Source: Candidatus Arcticimaribacter sp. | Lineage (GTDB): Bacteria > Bacteroidota > Bacteroidia > Flavobacteriales > Flavobacteriaceae | DNA: 26,785 nucleotides | Assembly: GCA_011526275.1 (NCBI GenBank) | Contig: WTJP01000118.1 | Coordinates: 1,793 to 28,577, forward strand | Reading direction: 5' to 3' | In this document: positions 1 to 7,771 of the stretch, in pieces | Position numbering within the stretch: the stretch's first letter is position 1 | Layout of the letters: each line of letters starts with the position of its first letter | Notes under the pieces: model-generated | The model's database searches: none | Told to the model about the DNA's origin: nothing | Seen by the model: only the letters and a program-made list of their open reading frames with translations | Made by a program: the position numbers and the translations under genes

Positions 1-74
1 AGACTAAAGGCGAACAAAATACCCTTGTAGATATTTGCCTGGTAGTTGTAAAAAAGACTGAGGAGTTGCTTCAT
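1..74 (-). CDS. N-terminal fragment, probable HDIG-domain (7TM-HD) membrane protein
   Basis: Reading leftward from an ATG at 74-72, 24 codons are open to the window edge and begin MKQLLSLFYNYQANIYKG. A short amphipathic N-terminus followed by a hydrophobic stretch is how flavobacterial 7TM-HDED/HDIG phosphohydrolase-type membrane proteins start, and that resemblance is my only basis for the name. The catalytic HD domain would lie outside the window. The gene is divergent from the NlpC/P60 gene at 213. On the other strand, positions 3-146 are also open for 47 codons, but they give no family resemblance. The call is a weak inference from 24 residues. Confidence 0.45.
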   Translation of the reverse strand, partial: MKQLLSLFYNYQANIYKGILFAFS

Positions 75-212
75 GAATCGCTTGCTTTCAACTTGCTTAA
101 AGATACACTAATCTGTAGAATGTTGTGTCCCTATTCAAAATCTTAAAAACTACCCCAAGGTTGCTTGAATTTCCCTATTTTTGAACTAGTCTTTTAGAAA
201 AATCTAACCACA
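75..212. other. Divergent intergenic region
   Basis: This region of 138 bp separates the left-edge minus-strand gene from the NlpC/P60 gene. It is AT-rich and holds a -7-like box for the plus-strand gene at 176-183. I found no convincing -33 element or operator, and no convincing promoter for the minus-strand gene. Confidence 0.4.
176..183 (+). promoter_or_regulatory. Candidate -7 promoter box of the NlpC/P60 gene
   Basis: TATTTTTG matches the Bacteroidota -7 consensus TAnnTTTG exactly and would place the transcription start about 20-25 nt before the TTG start codon at 213. A TTG at the usual 17-23 nt upstream is missing (the nearest, at 161-163, is only 12 nt away), so only one of the two elements supports it. 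Confidence 0.35.
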
Positions 213-962
213 TTGAAGTACGGCATTTGCCCTCTTGGGCTCGTCCCTTTACGCAAAGAAAACGATCACAAAAGCGAATTGGTTTCGCAATTGCTTTATG
301 GTGATTTTTTCAAAATCATCGACGAGCGAAAAGATTGGTATAAAATTCGGCTGCAATGGGACAACTATGAAGGTTGGATTACACAGCACCAAGCACAGCT
401 CATCGAACAAGAAGATTACACCAGCCTTCAAAAAGAATCCTATCTAGGGAGTACGCACCTCATTGATTTTGTGCAATTACCTTCCCAAGAAATTTTTCCC
501 ATTCCGTTAGGCAGTGACCTGCGCGGACTTTCTCTACTGGGTCACAGCATTGAAGAACAGCCCAAACCGTTAAAGGCAGATAAAGCAGCACTTGTGCGTA
601 CCGCCTATCAGTACTTACATGCCCCCTATTTGTGGGGAGGTAAAACACCCTTGGGTATCGACTGTTCTGGACTCACCCAAATGGTCTATAAAATGCACGG
701 TATCCCTTTAAATCGCGATGCTTCTCAACAAGCGCAACAAGGCACTACCTTGAGCTTTATCGATGAAAGCGAACCCGGTGATCTCGCTTTTTTCGACAAC
801 AAGGAGGGCGAAATTATTCATGTGGGTATTCTCCTGCAAAATCATTTTATTCTTCACGCCCACGGGAAAGTACGCATCGACCGCATCGACCAAACTGGGA
901 TATTTAATGCCGAAAAGCAAACCCACTCCCACAAGCTGCGCCTAATTAAATCTATGCTATAA
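213..962 (+). CDS. C40-family NlpC/P60 cell-wall peptidase with N-terminal SH3-like domain
   Basis: This is a predicted 249-aa endopeptidase that cleaves peptide cross-links or stem peptides of peptidoglycan. Residues 1 to about 65 look like a bacterial SH3 domain, with KSELVSQLLYG and the YEGWI turn typical of these modules. The NlpC/P60 domain fills about 120-249, with the catalytic cysteine C151 in GIDCSGLTQ, H203 in IIHVGIL and probably H215 in FILHAHG as the other catalytic residues. No signal peptide is visible, so either export is unusual or the start is further upstream. The start is taken as TTG at 213 because the family consistently begins MKYGICPL and no upstream ATG is in frame. 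The gene ends directly in a bidirectional terminator. Confidence 0.88.
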   Translation: MKYGICPLGLVPLRKENDHKSELVSQLLYGDFFKIIDERKDWYKIRLQWDNYEGWITQHQAQLIEQEDYTSLQKESYLGSTHLIDFVQLPSQEIFPIPLGSDLRGLSLLGHSIEEQPKPLKADKAALVRTAYQYLHAPYLWGGKTPLGIDCSGLTQMVYKMHGIPLNRDASQQAQQGTTLSFIDESEPGDLAFFDNKEGEIIHVGILLQNHFILHAHGKVRIDRIDQTGIFNAEKQTHSHKLRLIKSML

Positions 963-963
963 A

Positions 964-991
964 AAAACCCCTCCAAAAGGAGAGGTTTTTA
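964..991. terminator. Bidirectional intrinsic terminator
   Basis: The stem AAAACCCCTCC (964-974) pairs with GGAGAGGTTTT (979-989) around an AAAA loop with one mismatch. T-rich sequence follows on the plus strand and a run of seven T precedes it as read on the minus strand. It sits between two convergent genes, NlpC/P60 ending at 962 and the TPR gene ending at 1013, so it probably serves both. Confidence 0.85.
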
Positions 992-1012
992 TTTTATATG
1001 AAGTAATAGTTT

Positions 1013-2251
1013 TTATTGCTCATATTTCTCTACGATGGCTTTCATGGCCATGAATCCTTCATTGTCTCCAATCGTACCGTAGATGTTTCTCAAGGTCTTT
1101 ACCGCCTCTAAGTTAGAATCGTCTAAAGCAATCAAACTTTTCAATACGGGTACACATTCGAGGTAAAGCTCTTCACGCTTAGCTTTCAATTCGTCATACT
1201 TGGCATTGTCTGCTCTTGAATTTCCAAGGGAGTTCATTTGCTCTACAATGCTTGCCTCGTCTTCTAAAATTAAAGCTACTAGGTTCAAGTAAGCATTCTC
1301 CATTTCAGGATCCAACTCGATCGCCTTTTCGTAGAATTCACGTGATTTTACTTTATCTCCTGTCTCACTATTGACCACCCCTAGGTTAAAATACAATACA
1401 GCATTGTTAGGATCCTGCTCCAGGGCTTCAATGATTAACTCTTGGTAACGTTCACGCTCACCCAACTCAATATAGATATTGGCTTCTGTAAGAATTAACC
1501 CAACATCACCAGGGTTTGCTTTACGCGCATCTTGTACCGCTTTAATAGCATTGTCTTTTTGCCCTAATTGGTTGTAAATTAATGCGATGTTCTTAACGAT
1601 TTCAGGGTATTTAGACTCGCTGTCTTCTTCGCGGGCGTTGGTGTAAGATTTTGATTTTTGGTAAATCCCATACTCCGTGGCCGATACTTCTGTTTCTTGT
1701 CCTGTAGCAACTTCGGTTACATAGTACTTGGTTACAACACCAGTGTAGTTGATGTCGCGGAGTAAAATGTAGCGCTCCAATGCTAGCGGATAGTCAGAGC
1801 CATTCACCGCATTTGTAGCAGAATAGTACAAGTAATCGATGTTCGCTTCAGGATCCATTTGGTAGGCCAAGAACAAGTTGTTCGAAGAAGGAATAAATTC
1901 TTTTGCTTCCGACTGTTCGATGGCTGCATTGACGATATCAGAAGTCAATTGTTGCATTTCGGTAGCTAAAGCAGCTTTAATTGAGCTGTTCCCCTCTGCC
2001 ATTTTAAGGTTGTCATAAGCAGATTGAAAATCCTTGTCTAAACGAGCAATTTGTCCTAAAAGGAAGTGGTATTGTGTTTTTATTTTAGCATCTGTAGCCC
2101 CTTCAAGCAATGCTTTATTGGTTTCCAATGTCGCTTTGGCTTCTTCGACCTTAGACGCTTTAAATTGCTTTTGAGCCGTTTTTAACTCTTTTTTTTGCGC
2201 AAAACCTACCGTTAACGCAAGCCCTAAGAAAAGGGTAAATAATTGTTTCAT
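1013..2251 (-). CDS. Exported tetratricopeptide-repeat protein downstream of gyrA
   Basis: This protein of 412 aa has a clear Sec signal peptide (MKQLFTLFLGLALTVGFA, cleavage likely after A18), so it should be periplasmic. At least three TPR units can be read at about 215-248, 250-282 and 284-316, with the usual small and aromatic positions (YNQLGQKDNAI, YFNLGVVNSETGD, AIELDP). The N-terminal half is helical and charged and could hold more degenerate repeats. TPRs are protein-interaction scaffolds, and the partner cannot be told from sequence. It follows gyrA on the same strand after 28 bp, so the two are probably co-transcribed. As I recall, this pairing recurs in flavobacteria, which suggests conserved linkage rather than a shared pathway. 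Confidence 0.8.
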   Translation of the reverse strand: MKQLFTLFLGLALTVGFAQKKELKTAQKQFKASKVEEAKATLETNKALLEGATDAKIKTQYHFLLGQIARLDKDFQSAYDNLKMAEGNSSIKAALATEMQQLTSDIVNAAIEQSEAKEFIPSSNNLFLAYQMDPEANIDYLYYSATNAVNGSDYPLALERYILLRDINYTGVVTKYYVTEVATGQETEVSATEYGIYQKSKSYTNAREEDSESKYPEIVKNIALIYNQLGQKDNAIKAVQDARKANPGDVGLILTEANIYIELGERERYQELIIEALEQDPNNAVLYFNLGVVNSETGDKVKSREFYEKAIELDPEMENAYLNLVALILEDEASIVEQMNSLGNSRADNAKYDELKAKREELYLECVPVLKSLIALDDSNLEAVKTLRNIYGTIGDNEGFMAMKAIVEKYEQ

Positions 2252-2279
2252 GGGTTGTTTAGTTATATTTAAGTCTTAA

Positions 2280-4784
2280 TTATTCAATATTCGTGCCAGC
2301 AGCCGGAGTTTCCCCATCGGTTTCCTGACCTTCTTCTAGCGAATCTTCTTCTTTCATTACCTTGGCTACAGCGGCAATGCTATCATCACCTTTAAGGTTA
2401 ATGAGTTTCACTCCCTGAGTCGCTCGTCCCATAACACGTAAGGAATCTACGCTCATACGAATGGCGATACCTGATTTGTTGATGATCATCAAATCGTTTT
2501 CATCACTCACGTTTTTAATGGCGACAAGTTCTCCTGTTTTTTCAGTAACGGAAATGGTTTTAACCCCTTTTCCTCCACGGTTGGTGGCACGGTAATCTTC
2601 CAAAGAAGAACGTTTTCCGTAACCGTTGGCTGAAACCACTAAGATATCAGAAGAAGTATCGCTTACTGATACCATTCCAATAACCTCGTCTTGTGGTCCA
2701 TTGAGCGTAATCCCACGTACCCCAGAAGCATTTCGTCCCATTGGGCGGGTTTTACTTTCCTCAAATCGAATGGCTTTCCCTGATTTTACTGCAAGTAAGA
2801 TTTCACTTTCACCATTGGTCAGTTTTGCTTCGAGTAGTTCGTCACCATCTTTTACCGTTATGGCGTTGATTCCGTTAGCACGTGGACGTGAATACTGCTC
2901 TAAAGCCGTTTTCTTCACCTGCCCTTGCTTGGTGGCCATAATCACATAGTGGTTGTTGATGTACTCCTCGTCTTTTAGGTCTTGCGTATTGATAAAGGCT
3001 TTCACCTTATCGTCTTGCTCAATATTAATGAGGTTTTGTATCGCTCTTCCCTTAGCCGTTTTCGATCCTTCAGGAATTTCATACACCCGCATCCAGAAAC
3101 ACTTCCCTTTTTGGGTAAAGAACAACATGTATTGGTGGTTGGTTCCCACAAATAAATGCTCCAAAAAGTCTTCGTTTCGCGTGGTAGTCGCTTTTTGCCC
3201 TACCCCTCCTCTATTCTGCGTTTTGTATTCCGCCAGTGGGGTGCGCTTAATATAACCTGCATGCGAGATGGTAACCACAACCTTTTCGTTGGGAATCATA
3301 TCTTCTATACTAAAGTTACCTCCAGCATATTCGATATTTGAGCGGCGCTCGTCTCCATACTTGTCTTTGATTTGTTCCAACTCCTCTTTGATTATGGTCA
3401 TTCGACGGTCTTTCTTATCGAGAATATCTTTCAAATCTGCGATGGTTTTCACCAATTCGTCATACTCTCCGCGCAGTTTGTCTTGCTCCAATCCGGTGAG
3501 TTGACGCAATCGCATTTCAACAATGGCCTTGGCTTGAATTTCTGTCAATTCAAACTTCTCAATTAGCTTGTTACGTGCCTCATCAGCATTAGACGAAGAA
3601 CGAATTAAAGCAATTACTTCGTCGATATTGTCAGAAGCAATGATGAGCCCTTCCAATATGTGTGCGCGCTCCTCTGCCTTACGTAATTCGTATTGAGTTC
3701 TGCGTACAACCACATCGTGACGGTGTTCCACAAAATGATGGATCAACTCTTTTAGGTTGAGCAATTGCGGACGTCCTTTGACTAAGGCAATATTGTTAAC
3801 GCTAAACGATGATTGTAAAGCGGTGTATTTAAAGAGTTTGTTTAAAACAATGTTAGGAATCGCGTCGCGCTTGAGAATGTAAACAATACGCATTCCTTTA
3901 CGGTCAGACTCATCGCGGATGTTAGAGATTCCTTCGATTTTTTTGTCGTTGATCAAGTCGGCGGTTTTGCGAATCATTTCCGCTTTGTTGACTTGATATG
4001 GAATTTCGTTTACAATAATGCACTCCCGTCCATTGACTTCTTCAATATTGGCTTTCGCTCTTAGTACTACCCGCCCACGTCCAGTGTGGAAAGCGTCCCG
4101 CACTCCGTCATAGCCATAGATGGTTCCTCCTGTAGGAAAATCAGGAGCTTTGACATATTGCATCAATTCATCGATGGTTATATCGTTATTGTCGATATAC
4201 TGTATCGTCCCGTTGATAACTTCGGTCAGGTTGTGCGGTGGCATATTGGTTGCCATCCCTACGGCAATTCCAGATGTACCGTTTACCAAAAGATTGGGCA
4301 CACGTGTTGGAAGCACAGTGGGCTCTTTCAAGGTATCGTCAAAGTTGAGCTGGTGGTCAACGGTGTCTTTATCAATATCGGCCAATAAATCTTCCGACAT
4401 TTTCTGCATCCGCGCTTCAGTATAACGCATAGCCGCTGGGCTATCTCCATCGACAGAACCAAAGTTCCCTTGCCCGTCGATGAGCAAGTAACGCAAACTC
4501 CATTCTTGCGCCATACGCACCATGGTGTCGTAAACCGAGGTATCCCCGTGCGGGTGATATTTACCCAATACTTCTCCAACAATACGCGCCGACTTCTTGT
4601 AGGCCGTAGAAGAGCGAATGCCCAACTCGTGCATACCGTATAATACTCTGCGGTGTACTGGTTTTAAACCGTCACGTACATCGGGTAAGGCACGTGACAC
4701 AATGACAGACATCGAATAATCGATGTATGCTGATTTCATTTCATCTTCAATATTGATCGGGATGAGTTTTTCTCCTTCAGCCAT
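2280..4784 (-). CDS. gyrA: DNA gyrase subunit A
   Basis: This 834-aa subunit performs the DNA breakage and reunion step of type IIA topoisomerase, which introduces negative supercoils in the A2B2 complex with GyrB. The catalytic tyrosine is Y121 in MRYTEARM. The quinolone-resistance region reads HPHGDTSVYD, with T82 and D86 at the positions equivalent to E. coli S83 and D87. The winged-helix and tower domains run to about residue 490, and the beta-pinwheel C-terminal domain follows, with the GyrA box QNRGGVG at 523-529 and a second NRGGKG motif later. The canonical GyrA box separates it from ParC. The C-terminus ends in an acidic tail rich in E, D and G. The start MAEGEKLIPINIEDEM fits the family. 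It is divergent from clpC and followed by the TPR gene. Confidence 0.98.
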   Translation of the reverse strand: MAEGEKLIPINIEDEMKSAYIDYSMSVIVSRALPDVRDGLKPVHRRVLYGMHELGIRSSTAYKKSARIVGEVLGKYHPHGDTSVYDTMVRMAQEWSLRYLLIDGQGNFGSVDGDSPAAMRYTEARMQKMSEDLLADIDKDTVDHQLNFDDTLKEPTVLPTRVPNLLVNGTSGIAVGMATNMPPHNLTEVINGTIQYIDNNDITIDELMQYVKAPDFPTGGTIYGYDGVRDAFHTGRGRVVLRAKANIEEVNGRECIIVNEIPYQVNKAEMIRKTADLINDKKIEGISNIRDESDRKGMRIVYILKRDAIPNIVLNKLFKYTALQSSFSVNNIALVKGRPQLLNLKELIHHFVEHRHDVVVRRTQYELRKAEERAHILEGLIIASDNIDEVIALIRSSSNADEARNKLIEKFELTEIQAKAIVEMRLRQLTGLEQDKLRGEYDELVKTIADLKDILDKKDRRMTIIKEELEQIKDKYGDERRSNIEYAGGNFSIEDMIPNEKVVVTISHAGYIKRTPLAEYKTQNRGGVGQKATTTRNEDFLEHLFVGTNHQYMLFFTQKGKCFWMRVYEIPEGSKTAKGRAIQNLINIEQDDKVKAFINTQDLKDEEYINNHYVIMATKQGQVKKTALEQYSRPRANGINAITVKDGDELLEAKLTNGESEILLAVKSGKAIRFEESKTRPMGRNASGVRGITLNGPQDEVIGMVSVSDTSSDILVVSANGYGKRSSLEDYRATNRGGKGVKTISVTEKTGELVAIKNVSDENDLMIINKSGIAIRMSVDSLRVMGRATQGVKLINLKGDDSIAAVAKVMKEEDSLEEGQETDGETPAAGTNIE

Positions 4785-5014
4785 AATGAAATTTGGTCTT
4801 TAAGTGTAAATGCTAAAATAACCATTTAGCTAGCTTATTCACTTCCTAACAAAAGATTTTCTCTGCGATTTATTAACACTCCATTTGAATAAAAAAAGCG
4901 TGAAAATTTACTCACTAAGCCTTTGATATATGGCGATTTTTTTGTCTATTAGCTAAGGTAAGCCCGAGATTGGAATGATGTTTGGGATGATGAAAAAGAT
5001 AAAAGCAAGAAAAA
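4785..5014. other. Intergenic region between divergent gyrA and clpC
   Basis: This region of 230 AT-rich bp must hold promoters for both genes. I could not find an exact TAnnTTTG box with a spaced TTG on either strand. A short open frame of 11 codons (4987-5022) runs out of frame into the clpC start, but it looks like chance. Confidence 0.4.
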
Positions 5015-7534
5015 ATGGATGACAATTTTTCTCCACGTGTAAAAGACGTTATTTCTTTTAGCAAAGAAGAGGCCCTTCGTTTAGGGCACGACTATATTGG
5101 GACAGAGCATTTGGTGTTGGGTATAATACGCGATGGCGGTGGAAAAGCCATCTCCATTCTAAATGCCATTGAAGTAGACCTCGAAAATTTACGTCGTAAG
5201 GTAGAAATTCTAAACCCCGCCTTACTCGACAACAATCGCTTGGAAAACAGCAAACGCAATCTTCACTTAACGAGACAAGCCGAACGCGCCCTAAAAACGA
5301 CCTTTCTAGAGGCGAAACTTTTCCAAAGTGACCTCATTGATACCGTCCACCTGCTATTGTGTATACTCCGCAATGAAAACGACCCTACCACCAAACTGTT
5401 AGGGAAACTCGACGTCACCTATGATTTGGTGAAAGAACAATTCAAAACAATGCTCACCAACGATTCCGACTATCTCGGTATATCTGCTTCTTCTTTTTCA
5501 GAGGAAAAAGACGACGAGGGTCAGGAAAAACAAAATCCATTTGTTCCTTCGTCTGAACCGGCTAAGTCCAAAAAATCTAAAACCCCTGTTTTAGACAATT
5601 TCGGAAAAGACATTACAGCCATGGCGGCACAAGACAAATTGGACCCTGTCGTTGGACGCGAGAAGGAAATTGAACGTGTTTCTCAAATTTTAAGCAGAAG
5701 AAAGAAAAACAATCCACTTTTGATTGGGGAACCTGGTGTAGGTAAATCTGCCATTGCAGAAGGGCTTGCCTTGCGTATCGTTCAGAAAAAAGTTTCGCGT
5801 GTTCTTTACGGCAAACGCGTCATTAGTCTTGACCTTGCTAGCCTAGTAGCTGGAACCAAATACCGTGGACAATTTGAAGAACGCATGAAAGCGGTCATGA
5901 ATGAGTTGGAAAAAAACGATGACATCATTCTTTTTATCGATGAAATCCACACCATAGTGGGCGCTGGAGGAGCAACGGGCAGTCTCGATGCTTCCAACAT
6001 GTTTAAACCAGCACTAGCGCGTGGTGAAATTCAATGCATTGGAGCCACAACCTTAGACGAATACCGTCAAAACATTGAGAAAGACGGTGCTTTGGAACGA
6101 CGTTTCCAAAAAGTTACCATTGATCAAACCACGGAGGAAGAAACCTTAGAAATTCTTCAAAACATAAAAGAAAAGTACGAAAACCACCATAACGTTACCT
6201 ATTCGCACGACGCACTTGTAGCTTGTGTCGAATTGACCAGTCGCTACATCAGCGACCGTTTCTTGCCCGATAAAGCCATTGACGCGCTTGATGAGGCCGG
6301 TTCGCGTGTTCACATCAAAAACATGGACGTTCCACAAGAGGTCATCGACCTAGAAGAAGAGTTGGAACGCGTTCGCGAGAACAAAAACACGGTGGTTAAA
6401 AAGCAGAAATACGAAGAAGCTGCTCGTTTGCGCGACGACGAAAAACGCGTAGAACGCAATCTTATTGCTGCCCAAGAGAAATGGGAAGAAGAATCGAAAC
6501 TCAACCGAGTGGAAGTGAACGAAACCCATATAGCTGACGTGGTTTCCATGATGACCGGTGTTCCCATGCAAAAAATTGTCAACACCGAAAAAGACAAGCT
6601 GGCTAACCTAAGTGCCATCATCGGAAAAAGCATCATTGGCCAACAAGATGCCGTGGAAAAAGTGGTAAAATCCATTCAACGCAATCGCGCAGGATTAAAA
6701 GCACCCGATAAACCCATTGGCTCTTTTATCTTCTTAGGTCAAACTGGGGTCGGAAAAACCCAATTGGCAAAAATACTTGCCCGTGAGATGTTTGATTCTG
6801 AAGAAAACCTCATTCGTATCGACATGAGCGAATACATGGAAAAATTCTCCATCTCCCGATTAATTGGTGCACCTCCGGGCTATGTTGGTTACGAAGAAGG
6901 CGGACAATTAAGTGAAAAGGTACGTCGCAAGCCCTACTCTGTCATTCTTTTAGACGAAGTAGAAAAAGCGCATCCAGATGTATTCAACATGCTTTTACAA
7001 GTCTTGGACGATGGTTTTCTAACCGATAGCCTTGGACGTAAGATTGATTTTCAAAACACCATCATCATCATGACCTCCAACATTGGAGCACGTCAACTCA
7101 AAGATTTTGGTACAGGTGTTGGATTCAGTACTTCAGCGCAAAAAAATCAAGCGGAAGAAATAGAAAAAAGCGTTATTGAAAGTGCCTTAAAGAAAACCTT
7201 CGCGCCAGAGTTTTTAAACCGTGTAGACGATATCGTTATCTTTAACGCGCTTGAAAAAGAAGATATCATGCAAATTGTAGATATCGAGTTGGAGAAACTA
7301 GCCAAGCGAATTGTTAAGTTAGGCTACCAAATGGATGTATCGGTTAAAGCCAAAGAATTCTTAGGCGAAAACGGCTACGACAAAAAATATGGAGCAAGAC
7401 CACTCTCTCGTGCCATACAACGTTATGTAGAAGATTTAATCGCCGAGGAAATTGTCTCCAACAAAATCAAAGAAGGAGACCATTTAAAACTCGATTGGGA
7501 CGGAAAAGCTGAAAAATTGAGTCTGTCTTGCTAA
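5015..7534 (+). CDS. clpC: ATP-dependent Clp protease ATP-binding subunit ClpC
   Basis: This HSP100 unfoldase of 839 aa feeds proteins to the ClpP peptidase chamber. The order is two Clp_N repeats (about 1-145), a charged linker, AAA+ domain 1 with Walker A GEPGVGKS (238-245) and Walker B ILFIDE (305-310), a UVR-like coiled-coil middle domain (about 445-495), and AAA+ domain 2 with Walker A GQTGVGKT (575-582), Walker B VILLDEVE (643-650) and the pore loop GYVGYEEGG (about 622-630). The middle domain has ClpC length, shorter than in ClpB. VGF at 702-704 fits the (L/I/V)GF ClpP-docking tripeptide. Together these favour ClpC over ClpB. The adaptor in Bacteroidota is not visible here. The gene stands alone and ends in a strong terminator. 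Confidence 0.95.
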   Translation: MDDNFSPRVKDVISFSKEEALRLGHDYIGTEHLVLGIIRDGGGKAISILNAIEVDLENLRRKVEILNPALLDNNRLENSKRNLHLTRQAERALKTTFLEAKLFQSDLIDTVHLLLCILRNENDPTTKLLGKLDVTYDLVKEQFKTMLTNDSDYLGISASSFSEEKDDEGQEKQNPFVPSSEPAKSKKSKTPVLDNFGKDITAMAAQDKLDPVVGREKEIERVSQILSRRKKNNPLLIGEPGVGKSAIAEGLALRIVQKKVSRVLYGKRVISLDLASLVAGTKYRGQFEERMKAVMNELEKNDDIILFIDEIHTIVGAGGATGSLDASNMFKPALARGEIQCIGATTLDEYRQNIEKDGALERRFQKVTIDQTTEEETLEILQNIKEKYENHHNVTYSHDALVACVELTSRYISDRFLPDKAIDALDEAGSRVHIKNMDVPQEVIDLEEELERVRENKNTVVKKQKYEEAARLRDDEKRVERNLIAAQEKWEEESKLNRVEVNETHIADVVSMMTGVPMQKIVNTEKDKLANLSAIIGKSIIGQQDAVEKVVKSIQRNRAGLKAPDKPIGSFIFLGQTGVGKTQLAKILAREMFDSEENLIRIDMSEYMEKFSISRLIGAPPGYVGYEEGGQLSEKVRRKPYSVILLDEVEKAHPDVFNMLLQVLDDGFLTDSLGRKIDFQNTIIIMTSNIGARQLKDFGTGVGFSTSAQKNQAEEIEKSVIESALKKTFAPEFLNRVDDIVIFNALEKEDIMQIVDIELEKLAKRIVKLGYQMDVSVKAKEFLGENGYDKKYGARPLSRAIQRYVEDLIAEEIVSNKIKEGDHLKLDWDGKAEKLSLSC

Positions 7535-7543
7535 ACGAACTAC

Positions 7544-7572
7544 AACTCCCCAACATTGGGGAGTTTTTTTTT
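7544..7572 (+). terminator. Intrinsic terminator of clpC
   Basis: A perfect 8-bp stem, AACTCCCC (7544-7551) with GGGGAGTT (7558-7565), closes a 6-nt loop AACATT and is followed by a run of T to 7572. It lies 10 bp after the clpC stop codon and just before the thr promoter, so it separates the two transcription units. Confidence 0.93.
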
Positions 7573-7581
7573 GGTTGCCTT

Positions 7582-7612
7582 TTGATTAAACAAAGCTTTT
7601 AAACTATTTTTG
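7582..7612 (+). promoter_or_regulatory. Promoter of the thrABC operon
   Basis: TTG at 7582-7584 is followed after 20 nt by TATTTTTG at 7605-7612. Both elements and the spacing agree with the Bacteroidota primary-sigma promoter (TTG, 17-23 nt, TAnnTTTG). Transcription would start near 7617-7620, leaving a leader of about 150 nt before thrA. This is the best promoter in the window. Confidence 0.65.
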
Positions 7613-7771
7613 CAATGAATTTTGAATTGAATGTTTATGTTATCTAACCACAACACATTCTTGAGTTACAGTACACGCACCCCTTGGGGGGTTAACTACT
7701 AATTCCGTGTCTGCCTCAATCAGTTCATCATCACTCATCCATCCCTGCCGGGATACCATTAAACCTAAAAC
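7613..7771 (+). promoter_or_regulatory. Structured 5' leader of the thr operon, possible attenuation region
   Basis: The leader holds a small open frame, 7631-7702, encoding MFMLSNHNTFLSYSTRTPWG plus three residues and a stop, with three threonine codons in 23. Two pairings compete in it. AGTTA (about 7664-7668) can pair with TAACT (about 7693-7697) around an ACCC/GGGT hairpin. ACACG (7673-7677) can instead pair with CGTGT (7706-7710). A further hairpin, ATCCC-TGCC-GGGAT, lies at 7741-7754. No T-run follows any of them, so a classical terminator is not seen. The leader may be regulatory, but threonine enrichment is modest. Confidence 0.3.

Noticed and set aside
3..146. Plus-strand open frame of 47 codons at the left edge
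   Set aside because: No similarity to a known C-terminus that I can recognise. The minus-strand reading of 1-74 gives a more typical protein start, so the plus frame is treated as chance.
4987..5022. Short basic 11-codon frame overlapping the clpC start
   Set aside because: Length and composition are what AT-rich sequence gives by chance. No promoter or conserved context supports it.
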